A stretch of 64,000 nt of DNA from Euclidia mi (GCA_944739405.2 OX123209.2:7881217-7945216), one strand, 5' to 3'. Positions 10,837 to 22,243 are shown, counted from the stretch's first letter. Translations and numbers: made by a program. The notes: generated by a model not told the origin, from the sequence alone.

Positions 10837-11781
10837 ATGGCGAAAACAGCTGCAGAAAGGAAGCGCAAGCAGAGAGAGAAGTTGAAAGCTAAAGGATTAT
10901 TCGAAGAATTAAAAAAAAGGAATCTGCGAACAGGAAACGCCAAAGACGTTTGATAAAACAAACAGCATCGATAAACATGCTTAAAGCCTTACGTGAAAAT
11001 AAATCAGAAGATGAGAAGGTACAGAATTAAGATTAAAGAAAGAAAACTGGTAGAATCCACTGATACACCTGCCAAAGATGAGACTCCTGCTAAAGCATTT
11101 GCCTCAAAAAGCTCCTATGGAAAAGCGGTCGCAAAAGTCAAACGGAGTCTGCCTTTCAGTCGTTCGAAGTCTAGAGCATCAGCAGTTGTGCATACACTAG
11201 CAAGACAAATTACTCCTGAAATAATAACTCCTAAACACAAAAAACCGAAGAAAACAATCTGTGCTGACACAGTTAAAAAAGTAAAAAAAAATTATGTCCG
11301 TGATGATATTAGTCGCCAAAATCCTGGCATGAAAACAACGATAGTCCGTCTCGAAGATGGAAAAAAAACAGGCATTTGTTCAGCAATGTTCTCGAAACAT
11401 ATTCTCTGCTTTGTGATGAATTCGGAACGATTGTAGGCAAAAGTACATTTTCTGAACTACGACCAAAACATGTTCTCCTAAGCTGCCAAACTCCTGAAAA
11501 TGTTTGGCTTTGCAAGTATCATGAAAATTACATATTAGCTGCTAAACGCGCTGTCCAAAAATTGCAATGAAATCCCTGGTTACGACAAAGCTTTTTGAGA
11601 AAAACTGCTCTTTGTTAAGCACTAACAACATCCTGTTAGTATAATAAATGTACAAAGTGTAAAACTTTGATGCAATCCGGATTAGAAAGAGCTACTTGTT
11701 TCATTAAAGATAGTGAAATTAGCTGGTATGAATGGAAAGAGGAAACTGGACAGCTTAGAAAGGTTTTACTAAAGTCCGCTG
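10837..11781 (+). pseudogene. gene X, 5' half: unidentified transposase-like gene
   Basis: The gene begins with MAKTAAERKRKQREKLKAKG, a very basic N-terminus that follows an acceptor-like tract. At least three frameshifts (about 10,910, 11,015 and 11,370) break it, and an in-frame stop lies near 11,597. Conserved-looking stretches include YVRDDISRQNPGMK, FSELRPKHVLLSCQTPENV, WLCKYHEN and WKEETGQLRKVLLKS. Sequence is cut off at 11,781 where a Harbinger element begins. The second half resumes at about 21,020 (separate entry). The combined order (basic N-terminus, CLCKYHEN-like block, then an acidic-residue-rich RNase-H-like block) recalls a multi-copy family of arthropods and cnidarians. I cannot name it; a Sola-like DDE transposase is one possibility, held weakly. 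Confidence 0.6.
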
Positions 11782-11802
11782 TACACATTGGCCCAACTAG
11801 CT

Positions 11803-12916
11803 GTGTCCGTATACGCAGCAGGACCCTACATTTAATTCGATTGAAAGTTAACTTTTTACGTGCGTGGTATTTAGTACTTTTCGAGTTGTATAAGTAAAAA
11901 AATAGTAACTTCATTGCTACAGTGAAATCTTGAGTTATTACCCAGCAGGACCCTCCGCTGTTTGTAGCTTTTCAGAACAATAGTATATGTCACCGTTTAG
12001 CAATGTATTAGTACCTTTAAAATACCTTGGTTTCATTTTAATATAATTATTAGTTTATGAGGAAAGCGCCTGCAAAACTTTTATCATGCCAGCAGGACCC
12101 TTTTTTGTTTTGACGCTTTCGGACCCGACAGTCATATTTCTTATTAGCATTTTAATAGTACTTTTCAAATAACCTTACGTTTAAATCAAATACTTTGTAG
12201 TTTAACAGGCAATTTGATTTAAAACTTTTTCACGATTATACCATTTCAATTATGCTATTACTTTTATGGCTCTTAAATATTATTAAAATTGAGGGTAGAT
12301 GTAAAATAAATAATCATATCATAACGGATTTCTATTAAATTGTGTTCATAAAAATAAAATATATAAGTACATCTAAAAAGACCGGTTTAAATTAATAAAA
12401 ATCTCTTTGATTAACGCCACCATTGCAAACGTTATGAAAGCTCATACATCGGCCAAAGGCCAAACTAAACGTTGTCGCTGAAAAAATATTTAATGTTTTA
12501 AAACAATGTTTCTGCTATAAAACAAAATATTTGAATTACACGTAAGGTTATTTGAAAAGTACTATTAAAATGCTAATAAGAAATATGACTGTCGGGTCCG
12601 AAAGCGTCAAAACAAAAAAGGGTCCTGCTGGCATGATAAAAGTTTTGCAGGCGCTTTCCTCATAAACTAATAATTATATTAAAATGAAACCAAGGTATTT
12701 TAAAGGTACTAATACATTGCTAAACGGTGACATATACTATTGTTCTGAAAAGCTTCAAACAGCGGAGGGTCCTGCTGGGTAATAACTCAAGATTTCACTC
12801 TAGCAATGAAGGTACTATTTTTTACTTATACAATTCGAAAAGTACTAAATACCATGCACGTAAAAAGTTAACTTTCAATCGAATTAAACGTAGGGTCCTG
12901 CTGCGTATACGGACAC
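11803..12916. mobile_element. MULE-like fold-back element, 377-bp TIRs, 9-bp TSD
   Basis: The left arm 11,803-12,180 and right arm 12,540-12,916 are reverse complements with only a handful of differences. Both ends read GTGTCCGTATACGCAGCAGG inward. The flanking 9-bp duplication caactagct is exact at 11,794-11,802 and 12,917-12,925. A 9-bp TSD with very long inverted repeats fits a Mutator-like (MULE) or fold-back element. The motif gcaggaccc recurs three times in each arm. The 360-bp centre has no coding capacity, so the element is non-autonomous. It sits exactly in the Harbinger terminal repeat and so is younger than that element. Confidence 0.9.
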
Positions 12917-13180
12917 CAACTAGCTGGCCCAGCATGTTGGGCAACATGATACGACGCCAAGATTGCATTGGTTGACGGATCATTCTGCATTGGTGCTTAG
13001 ACAAAGATGGACGTAGAAGCACTTGCAGCCACGTCAATTTATTTATACAGTGCGTTTAATTATTACGTACATGTGTACCAAAATAGATTGACTAAAAAGA
13101 AATGGCGGAAAAGAAGGTGGTGGATGGTGACTATTCATCGGAATAGAACGAGGTATGTAAATGAGTTATTAGTTAATAGC

Positions 13181-14689
13181 TTTTGCCCGCCGCTTCGCGC
13201 GCTTTAAATTCGGGGTAACACAAATCTTCTTTCAGTCTCAAATTGTGTGAAGACACTCCTGATTATCCTAAAGACTTCAGAAGCTCTATAGGGTACAAAG
13301 TAACTCGGTCAGTATCCATGACATTATCTACTATTTTCTATCGAAAGGTACATAATTCACCTTGCATACAGTCAGATATCAAAGCCATGTTCTTATACAT
13401 GATCAATATACCTATGTCTATAAACAATTTCGCATTTTTAATATTGGTAGGGAAAATCGTTTCAGCCGTTTAAGTTTATTATATAATTATTAGTTTATAT
13501 ATGCGAACAATTAAATCAACGTGCACAGTATGACATTATGTATGACGTGACAGTACTGACAGATATGTGACAACACATGCGCAGCACACAATTATTAGCG
13601 CATGCGTTCTTCCTTCAAAGAGGTAAAGAACAATGCCCATTTTTATTAGAGACGCCGGCCCAGATGTGGACAGTCAATAATCGTAGTAGTTGTTATTGCA
13701 TTCGATAAAAGAGGATTAAACTAGAATTTTGAGATTGATTAGAGGTCCATCACATTCTTAGTCTTATTACAAGAAGTACTTTTATATGCTCACAAAACAT
13801 TAGGTGTGTACCCACTTTTATTAGAATAGTTAAATGATTTCGTAGTTTTGCGTAGAAAAGAATGAGTTAATCATTTGGTAAGGGTAGAAATCCGAAAGAA
13901 AAAGCCAGAAGTCGTAAAAGATCCAAAAACATAAAAAGCATTCACGATGTGCACGAGCAAAACAAATAGGTAACAAACAAAATAAACTGAATATGACATT
14001 ATTGACTTAAGAGTCAAAAAAGTGTTGCCATTTTACAGTTTTAAATGATATTCATTAATCGATATGGATTTCGGACATAGGTTACCTATATATTTGGTTC
14101 AAAATCGAACTTATTTGTAGTTAATCGCATATATACCTTAAAAATACACACATTTAAAATGTTTAAGGACCAAGTAGAGATTTGCTATTAACTCAAATCA
14201 TTTTGAGTAGAGAAAACGTTAAATCGATAAAGAAGAAGTGATAATCGATTTAATATTATGATTTCTTTACTGGCAATTTCTGATCTATTACGTGTTTGCT
14301 ATTTAGATGTTAACACATCTTTTTAAACCTATTTAATTGAATAAGTTTCTCGGCACACCTTTAGTAATGCCTATAAATTAAGTTATAAATAAAAAGGATT
14401 ATTCAACAACTAATTGAAACTTTATTATGCTGTTCATGAGTTCCAAACTGGGCCAGAAATGGGCATTGTTCTTTGTGCCGTACAAAAGTCTACCCTCCCT
14501 ACAATCCCTCCCAGTTTAATGTTTGCAACTTATGATAGCCTATGTCCGTCTCCATGGTCTAATATATCTCTATATTAAATTTCAAAAAAATCGGTTAAGC
14601 GGTTTTTGCGTGAAAATGTAAAATACATAGCTACTACCTACATATACAAAGGTACATACACACTTTCGAATTTATAATATTAGTAGAGA
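13181..14689 (-). mobile_element. degenerate Helitron in Harbinger intron 1
   Basis: The minus-strand 3' side carries the GC-rich hairpin 'gcccgccgcttcgcgcgc', and the 5' side reads TCTCTACTAATATTATAAA, both typical of local Helitrons. At about 13,225-13,420 there is a decayed helicase C-terminal segment. It is parallel at DNA level to that at 19,960-20,235 ('actcctgatta..aaagacttcagaagctctatagg' against a matching piece there). A shared 'cgcatgcgttctt' region follows at about 13,600. No open gene survives. Confidence 0.6.
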
Positions 14690-15576
14690 TTATTGATATG
14701 CAGGCTGATAATAATCCCAATAGCAAAAAGTGAGGAGGTAGGTAACTTAGTCATATTTACAATAACTTCCTTTGTTTTTAGAGAGACCATGAAGCAACAG
14801 CTTGCCGAGCTTCTAGCAGAACCATCTGGGGAGTTCGATAATTTCGTTCGAATGTCATGCACTAATTTTGAATACCTGCTACAAAAAGTTTCTCCGATGG
14901 TTTCTAAGCAAGATACTATCTGGAGGAAGCGGTACCAACAAAAATACGACTTGCGTTGACATTAAGATTTTTAGCTACTGGAGATGACTAAAGAAGTTTA
15001 CATTATCTATTTAAAATATCAAGTTCACTTATCTCACGCATAATAATTGAAGTCTGTATGACACTCAATGATGTTTTGCAAGATATGATTAAGGTGAGTA
15101 AAACTTCATGTTTAATTTATTCATATTTTGAATGAAAGAGCTACAAAATTGTACAAGATTATTTTATGCATGGTCATATCCCTGATATATTATATTTTGT
15201 GTGTCTATTGAATGAGATTGGCTGTACGTTCTATCAGTCATCCCCTGTGATTCTGGTAAATGAAGTACAACAGGTAGTTCTGGAGATGGTGTTTTTTGCT
15301 CATGAGCAGGTGAAGACTGCATGAAGTGTGATGATGAATATATATTATTATTAGACAATATCCGAATACGTTGAGATTGTGGTTCATGAAGAACATACTG
15401 CGGTGATTGATTGGGAAAAGTTATGTAAGTTGGAGGAGCAGACTGTCGGAACTGTGGTGAAGGAGATGAAGACCAGTTTGATTGATATGAATTTTGTGAG
15501 GAAGATGAACAATTGATGTATGAATCAGTCTTTTGGTGACTTTGACGTTTCTTTATCAATATGCTATCAAACTCAA

Positions 15577-15812
15577 TCTGTCCGTGTGGTGACGGATTAA
15601 GAATACGGATTGTCACCACCCCATATACTCACATGGGTGTCGTAAGAGGCGACAGAGGGAGCATATTATACAGAGAACACCGCTGTAAGAGAAGGACAAC
15701 TTGATACAAACCCTATACCAATCCGTTTGGCCAGCGTGGTATAGTAGGCCAATTCCTCCTTTCAAAGGAGAGGGCTAGTCCAGCAGTGGACTGTTAAAGG
15801 CTGATGATGATG
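15577..15812 (+). mobile_element. LINE 3' tail with 11-bp TSD
   Basis: The fragment is flanked by exact copies of atcaaactcaa at 15,566-15,576 and 15,813-15,823. It ends in the tandem tail gctgatgatgatgat, with the 'actcacatgggtgtcgtaag' and 'ccagcagtggac' strings of a common lepidopteran non-LTR family. A second, minus-strand tail of this kind lies at the right edge of the window (63,958-64,000). Removing it restores the MADF reading frame on the other strand, so it inserted into a then-continuous exon. Confidence 0.9.
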
Positions 15813-17255
15813 ATCAAACTCAAACATAATTTCGTCTCTTTCATTTTCTGGAAATTTTGAGGCAAGAAGTTTACCGTATAGGTCACAGTCATCGTCTTGC
15901 TTTGCTTTATTATTAAGCACTCTGTTTAATGTGCCAAAAGCATTTGTCATCTCCCTGCTGGCCTCTGATAGCTCTGGTGGATTTAGCGAACGGCGCATTT
16001 GAGCAGGACGAGCCGTTACTTTTGACTTAGTAGCGTCATTCCCGTAAGCTTCAGAGTCGTTAGTTACAATGACGGAAGGAGTTAAGTCCGTTTCAGCCTC
16101 TGTTTCGTAGTCACCTGGCGATGACTCCTGTAGTAAAAAGTGATTTTAGTTTATTAACACGCTTATTAATATAAGCGTACTTATTATTAATTATATATAT
16201 AGAGTACTGGTTATAGTACTAGTTTTATTACAATATCACTATTGCGGCTTAGTGAATTTATAATATCATGTTTTTGACTTAATATCCGCGACATAAATAT
16301 GAACTAATGCTTGACCTATATATAACCGACTCCTTTACAGTCGATTTTGACCTACTTTAAACGAACAGATTTAATGCAAACTTCGTACAATTATTACACA
16401 AGGATTGCTGAAAGACAATAATTTTATTTTATGAATTTATCTTATTAAAGCGTGTTTATTCGTTTTTTTATTTATTTTAGATGCCGAAATCTGCGAGCGA
16501 ATGGCTGTCGGTTTCAGAAGGATTTAGCTTCCCACATTTTCTAGGCGCTATAGATGGGAAGCATATTAATATACAGTCACCTTTACACTCAGGAACTGAA
16601 TCCTTTAACTATAAAGGCAACTTCAGCATTGTTTTACTAGCACTAGAAGATAGTAATTATTGTTTTTTGTTAGCCGATGTAGGTTCTCAAGGAAGAATTA
16701 GTGATGGAGGAGTTTTCAATCAAAGTATCTTATATCAAAAATTATCGTCTAACAATATGAGTTTACCCCGTCCCACTCCACTTCCTAATAGTGATATAGT
16801 CATGCCTTACGTATTTTTAGGCGATGGTGCATTTGCTCTCAGTACCCATTTAATGAAACCGTTTCCCGGTCATCACTCTCTAGGCTCCCCGGAAAGAGTA
16901 TTCAATCAAGAACTATCCCGTTCTCAAGTAAAAGTGGAAAACACTTTCGGAATACTATCCGCCAGGTTCAGATACCTACATAATTTTTTGAGAAAAAGTT
17001 CATCTTCACGGAATATTTATTCACCCCCAGAGTAATTCAATATTTATCAAAATGGAGATCTAGTACGTTCAGGCTCATGGAGAAATTATGGAGAAAATTC
17101 TTTTTCGCCATTAGTAAATATACAGCGTAAACCGCCCCGTACTGCGACACAAATAAGATTGGATTTTATGCATTACTTTTATAGCAATAGAGAACATTAA
17201 AAAAAATGTTAAATAAAAAAATACCTGTATAATGTTTTCCTCAGTATTAATGAAA

Positions 17256-17635
17256 TGAAATGAAAATGAAATGAAAAATGATTTATTTCTGCCACAACCA
17301 GACAAATTACGTGGTAAAAGAAAGGTACACACAGAATAAAAAATATATATATAAAAAGAAACAAAAAAAACATCGTTAACAGCTATAGTAACATTAAAAC
17401 ACGCTAAGGCCAGGTCGTGGCAGCAATGGGACCCCGTTCAGCATAACACCAGACTCGCTGGCACTGATATTCTACGGGGCCCTGCTAGTGAGTCACGAAG
17501 GCGCAAAACAGTGGATACACAAATACAATTATACATAGCAATATTTACCTACTTAAAATGTGTACAAAGTAAACAATAACAACATCACGCATTATTAGCA
17601 GCGCGGGCGCGGGCCGCGCGTGCAGCGTTAATCAC
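17256..17635 (-). mobile_element. LINE 3'-end fragment in MADF exon 2
   Basis: On the minus strand the fragment ends with a polyadenylation-like aataaatc followed by a tandem tail of tttcattt units. It separates the MADF-encoding part of exon 2 from its last codons (TEENIIQ then a GTA donor). No target duplication could be read with certainty. The RT region is absent. Confidence 0.65.
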
Positions 17636-18397
17636 ACTGGTGCACACATAGATGTCCTTTAAAAAAGTTGCGAGAGGCTCGTAATACGGTCAAATAGGAT
17701 TGTATTGCTCACCTTCTTCCATTCCTGATCTTATTGAATTTGTTTTTTTTGTGTTATGCATTCTAAATGTTGTCATTAATGACTCCTTTTTCTTTTTTAA
17801 TTCATTAATGGGAATATTGATTTTATCTGCCATACGGCTCCACGCATCATTAACCTGAAACATAAAATAAGTATGTAGTTTATTATTGATAATACGAGTT
17901 TCTGAGCGACCATCGGCAGGCGGACCCTCAACAAATCCTTTACCATCGCCGAATCACGCGACCCTGTTTAAATCTTTGCGAATAACATTTTTTTAGTAAT
18001 TTTTTTGCTAGTGAAATGCTTGCTAAATGATGTTAAGATTTACTTGAGAATTAAATCAATTTTTATTGTAACATTTAACTACGTTTCTCATTTAAACACA
18101 CCCTAAGTAGGGATAACGTTACAAAGATAACAATGTTTTAATAAAATGTGTTTAAAAACTTACTTTGTTTTTGTTTCTATGGTGTTCATGTCGTGGATTC
18201 CATATTATTGGTTCATTTCTGTACAATTCTATAAATTGTAAAATCTCATTGCTGCTCCACGCCGCCGCTATCGCTATGAGTACTTGGGTTCGTAAATATA
18301 ATTCACGTGAAATAGGACAGACGAAATTGAGCAGCAAGGCGACCGGAAAACGACGAAGACGAATATAATTAAATCTCAGTGTACTCAGGAACAATAT

Positions 18398-18945
18398 TGT
18401 TTCGAGCTGGGGTTCGGCGATAAATTATATACACTATGCCACTTAAACTGAACTTTATTTACACACAATACACACACTTAATTTTCACTCCACTAATAAA
18501 ACACACTATTCACACCACTAGAACAACACTAAACACTTCCTCTTATTTCCCTTCGCTTCTTGTTTATCGCTCCGATATTCAATTGTAACTGTGTCCGGTC
18601 CGTTCGCTCGCGCTCTATTTACACTGGCCGGATAACATCACTAGCGCATTCTAGATGCTTCTACAAAACTGTCGAAATAATCGCGAACAGTCGATACTCG
18701 ATACAGCAACGCCATTTAGTACAGAGTAGCTGAATTACCTTTAAACCACCGATACATTCAATCTCTTCTAGTACCCCCCCCCCCCCATTCACCGATAGAT
18801 GGCGTAACACTGCCCCCCTCTTAAACGTGTTCGTCTTGAACATCGTCGGACCCGTAGTAACGAGCCAACTGGTCCACATGAACTATCTTCGGTGCACCTC
18901 GCGACCCCTTCTGGATTCGATATCTCATAATTAATATCATTCGAA
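18398..18945 (-). mobile_element. 3' end of a Gypsy element: LTR plus integrase C-terminus
   Basis: The LTR (18,398-18,809) matches those of the Gypsy copy at 27-31 kb, starting TGTTACGCCATCTATCGG on the minus strand and ending ...CCCCAGCTCGAAACA. Directly before it on that strand is a purine tract (aagagggggggcag), and before that the codons YRIQKGSRGAPKIVHVDQLA and a stop, typical of a Gypsy integrase C-terminus. The rest of the element is missing at about 18,945. No matching short duplication is seen, as expected for a truncated copy. Confidence 0.85.
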
Positions 18946-19122
18946 AGCTTATTCAATTACGCGTCTTTTGATATACAATATTTACTTAAAAAATTGAAAT
19001 ATCACCATTCTTTCAACGAAAATATTACGCGCCGTACTTAGCTTGAAAGCCTAGCCTCGAAAATGGCCAAAATACTTCTACGGGTGTCCTGAGATGCCTC
19101 GATGGTGGCCAAAATGCTTTGA

Positions 19123-19482
19123 GGGGTTATACTAGTTTACGAAAATACTTTTGAAGAACCTTTTGTTTTACCAATATTTGATGATCCGCCAGTCTTTAAT
19201 GTATTAGAAGATATACAAATTGAAAATGATCTTAATGAATATCCCCTTGCAAGTCAAGTAGTTAAACTCTCTTTAGAACGTGGCAGTAAAGACAGCTGTG
19301 AAGTAGTTGAAAGACCGCGTAGGCGTATGATTATTGATCGTGTACATTTTAATAAGAAAAGAGGCAATATACACATTAGATATGATGAAAATTATGAAGG
19401 CGCACCAATCTTGGGTAGAAGAGAATGGCGGGAAATCCAAGCCTCATTGATGGATAAATCCTATCCTCGTCGCCATTGTTAG
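19123..19482 (+). other. unrecognised open frame without ATG near its start
   Basis: From a stop at 19,120-19,122 the frame stays open for 119 codons to TAG at 19,480-19,482. It reads TFEEPFVLPIFDDPPVFNVL early, an acidic middle, and VERPRRRMIIDRVHFNKKRG then GRREWREIQASL near the end. Composition (acidic then basic, ordered hydrophobics) looks like real protein, but I recognise no family. It could be an exon fragment carried by a Helitron, since Helitron remnants flank it, or debris of another element. Confidence 0.45.
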
Positions 19483-19899
19483 ATATGCACAAAGGATTAA
19501 TGAGATGCGGAAGCGGGAAGCGTACGAACAATCAAACAGCGAGTCAATTGCATACTAACGTTATATTTTTAAAATGGTGGCGTGCTCCCTTACGCACACA
19601 GAGACACTCGCAGGTGTCGTACGCATACTACAAACTACAACGCTTAGCCTATGAATAGACGATACATAACAGAAAGATATACGGTTCCAAAGTGGTAAAA
19701 TGAGTGTGTGTGTGTCCCTCTAACTTTTAAAGCAAGAGAGTGACAAATCTAAAAAAAAATATGCTGTAGATCGTTATAAAAACTTCCAACGAAAATTGAT
19801 TTGCATGATATGTAGTCAGCAGTTTTTTAAATAAAGCACATCTTAAAAACCGCAAATATAGCTTTGTATTTTACACAAATACTATTACCAGTTAGTCGA

Positions 19900-20665
19900 A
19901 GATAATGGCTATGGTAAGTGGATACATCCACTACGGAATCCTTCATGAGGTAGTCTGAGTCACAATAGCGAATAGCTTTTATAATGTTTCGTCCTAGGTG
20001 TTACTTGTAGCCGGTTGCCATTACAAAGCTTTGGTGCATTAAGATTCCGCATTAGCACGACTGGAACACCAACGTTTAGTCTCTCGTTGCGTGAAGGTAC
20101 TCCTGATAATTGTAAGGAGTTCAGAAACTCTATAGGATACGAAGTAACTTGGTCAACAACAGGTGGAAGGTCCTCAACAACATCACTTTGCATACAGTCG
20201 AATGTCATGATATATCTCAATACACACTTTCGCACTTATGAGTACAGAATACTGGTTCAGCCGGTTTAGCGTGAAATCGGTACATACATACATACACATT
20301 TACGCATTTATACCTAATATTAGTAGGGCTTAGCCAAGGCTGTTACAATAATTAGTAAGCGAACAAGGTAATGATAGTGCACCATATGACAACGCATAAT
20401 ATAATGTGACAGTACTGACGGATAGCACATGCGCAGTACTCAATTGTAACAGCGCATGCGTTCTTACTGTCAATAGATAGTAGGTTTGTCCCTACAAATT
20501 TCGACCCTCTCTAAAATCCCTCCCAGATTATTTTTTGCAACTAACTGTATCCTATATTTCCTGGTTCTGAGCTACCTCCCTACCAAGTTTCAGCCAAATC
20601 GGTTCAGCCGTTCTTAAGTCATAAATAGTGTAACTAACACGACTTTCTTTTATATAATATATAGA
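19900..20665 (-). mobile_element. Helitron remnant with helicase C-terminal fragment
   Basis: On the minus strand 20,235-19,960 reads YPIEFLNSLQLSGVPSRNER then PVVLMRNLNAPKLCNGNRLQ. This matches the Pif1-like helicase segment of the intact Helitron at 50.6-55.7 kb (FLNSLNPCGLPPHMLKLKIG and IILLRNLRPPHLCNGTRLQV). The right end, read on the minus strand, begins TCTATATATTATATAAAAG, a plausible Helitron 5' terminus. The left boundary is not resolved. The remainder is decayed. Confidence 0.7.
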
Positions 20666-21020
20666 AGATGACAGTCTATTAAGTTAAGTTAAGATAACTT
20701 AGATAATAAATAAGTTGAGTCTTATTTAAATAGTGTGTTGGTGGCGGGAACGGGTCCTTGTAACACACACGCAACCATAAAAAGTACTCTGTGCGCCCAA
20801 CAGTACCGTCTCCGCTGAAGAGCGACAACGAAATGAAAAAGGCGCCAACGTGTGAACGCTGTTGGCGGAGCGAGCCAAGATTCTTTGATGTCTGCACAAA
20901 AAACCGTTGGTTGGCCGGCCAACGTCGGCGCCAACTACACCAATTAAGCCAACATAGCGCCAAGTAGCTCTCTACACATTGGGCCAATGCTTTGGGCCAG
21001 CTAGTTGGGCCAATGTGTAA

Positions 21021-22243
21021 AAGGGCTATAAAAGGTACAGTGTCGATGCTTTGTGAACATCTTTCGAAAATGACTCCATAGTTTAAGGAACACAGTAACA
21101 TAAAAAGGGAACAAGGACAGCGTTACAATCAAGATTGCATTGATTGTATGAGCTCAGATTGCAACTGAGCGCTTCTGCAGGTGGATTTTGCAGAAAATTA
21201 TACCTGTTTCGCAGGATGAAATTCAAGTCGTATCATTGGGTGCAGCCACAAGTTTTTTTATTTACGGTGTCTTTGTGGTTTCATCAAAAACAGCATGCAA
21301 TTGCGATATCATCGGATAATCTTCACCACAATAAAGATACGGTAATAGTTTATATTGATCGGATATTAACAGAAATACCAGAAGATGTAAAAGAAGTACG
21401 CATATGGTCAGAAGGTCCAGCTTCACAATTCAAAAACCGATTTATTGCTAACTCTCTTCCAGTTTTGGAAAAACGATATAATTTGAAAATCTCGTGGAAT
21501 TTTTTCGCCACTTTTCATGAGAAAGGGCCAGTAGACGGAATCGGAGGTGCGCTTAAACGTCAGGTACGAAATTTAATGATGAGGAGAGAGCAAATTGTGT
21601 CAAATGCACGCGATTTTTCTGAAGCTGTAAATAAATATCAAATCATTTTGATGAATGATGAGGACATCAGTAAATGCCATGAAGACCTAGCATTAAGTAC
21701 GCTTTTTGAGAAAGCTATGGCTAAAAAGAATATAAAAAAATGCACAAATTTTACGTAAATAAGTTTAATTACGTCAAAGCTCTGCAACTATCTCGCTTGC
21801 AAAAAACAACGTACGAAGAATTGTTTTCTGATGAATCGGCAGACGATGATGAAACATATCTTCTAATGCCTTATAAATTACCAGACGAAAAAGAAAATAC
21901 GGCTCCAACATTAGACGTTGGCCCCAGTGGTTTAGAACTTACTGCTACTAACATCCGAAATGGTGTGTTTGTACTTGCACAGTTTGCCACAACAAACAAA
22001 CGTCAGATATATCGTTATGTAACTATTTGCCAGAGTAATGTAGATGAAGAGGGCGAAGTCAAACTTATGTGCCTAAAAGTAACGAATAACGATGCCTCTT
22101 TATATAGAGCTGATGAGGACGATATATCCTATGTGTGTTTTGATGACATACTCGAAATATTACCTAACCCTAGTCTGATTCTTAAGGGCAATAGAGTCTA
22201 TTATAAGTTTCCAAAAAGTCTAGATGTTTTTAAAAAGGCTTAA
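21021..22243 (+). pseudogene. gene X, 3' half
   Basis: The sequence resumes where 11,781 stopped: KGTVSMLCEHLSKMTP, then NIKREQGQRYNQDCIDCMSS, ALLQVDFAENYTC, HWVQPQVFLFTVSLWF and ISSDNLHHNKDTV. Next come EVRIWSEGPASQFKNRF, NFFATFHEKGPVDGIGG and a C-terminal region ending YYKFPKSLDVFKKA at 22,243. The VDFAENY, WSEGPASQFKN and GPVDGIGG blocks are spaced like acidic catalytic blocks of an RNase-H-fold transposase; this is my inference. Stops at about 21,070 and 21,167, a frameshift near 21,210 and a frame change near 21,750 show inactivation. The C-terminal 160 residues (21,740-22,243) remain open. Confidence 0.6.

Larger units (their letters stand above)
13007..17200 (+). pseudogene. Harbinger (DDE_Tnp_4) transposase, three exons
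   Basis: Exon 1 (13,007-13,152) encodes MDVEALAATS... with a KKKWRKRRWWMV motif, and a GTATGT donor follows. Exon 2 (14,782-15,093) encodes LAELLAEPSGEFDNFVRMS, then after a frameshift near 14,955 ALTLRFLATGD, one TAA stop, and SLISRIIIEVCMTLNDVLQ; a GTGAGT donor follows. Exon 3 (16,481-17,200) holds the DDE core: FLGAIDGKHI, LLADVGSQGRISDGGVF, FLGDGAFAL and SRSQVKVENTFGILSARFRYL. About 25 residues that relatives have after ARFRYL are deleted, and TAA at 17,033-17,035 interrupts the tail, which still reads VRSGSWRNYG to a natural stop. The gene is inactive. A Helitron occupies intron 1. Intron 2 contains the last exon of the opposite-strand MADF gene. Confidence 0.9.
15164..18394 (-). pseudogene. 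MADF-like accessory protein of the Harbinger element
   Basis: Exon 1 (about 18,394-18,164) encodes AAAWSSNEILQFIELYRNEP and HRNKNK, the start of a MADF (Myb/SANT-like DNA-binding) domain, then a GTAAGT donor. Exon 2 (17,854-17,225) continues VNDAWSRMADKINIPINELK and FRMHNTKKTNSIRSG, with one TGA where the family has Trp (NPI*PYYEPL), and is split by a LINE tail. Exon 3 (16,127-15,164) begins after a 'ttactacag' acceptor with ESSPGDYETEAETDLTPS. It ends in a Ser/Gln-rich tail and is split by another LINE tail between FEF and DSILIKKRQSHQ. In this superfamily the MADF/Myb partner binds the termini and helps import the transposase. A Gypsy LTR sits directly upstream of exon 1 and may have removed the original start. 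Confidence 0.8.
11782..21020 (+). mobile_element. PIF/Harbinger element, heavily invaded
   Basis: The two ends are inverted: TACACATTGGCCCAACTAGC starts at 11,782 (broken by another insertion after 11,802 and continuing at 12,926), and its mirror GGCCAATGTGTA ends at about 21,020. Inside are a Harbinger transposase gene on the plus strand and a MADF-like gene on the minus strand, the usual gene pair of this superfamily. The element splits gene X: LRKVLLKS stands just left of it and KGTVSMLCEHLSKMTP just right. A clean 3-bp TWA duplication could not be read (left flank gta, right flank taa). Later insertions enlarge it to about 9.2 kb: a MULE-like element, Helitron pieces, two LINE tails and a Gypsy end. 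Confidence 0.8.

Noticed and set aside
18398..18809. Solo LTR
   Set aside because: Purine tract and integrase C-terminal codons adjoin it, so it is a 3' LTR of a truncated element.
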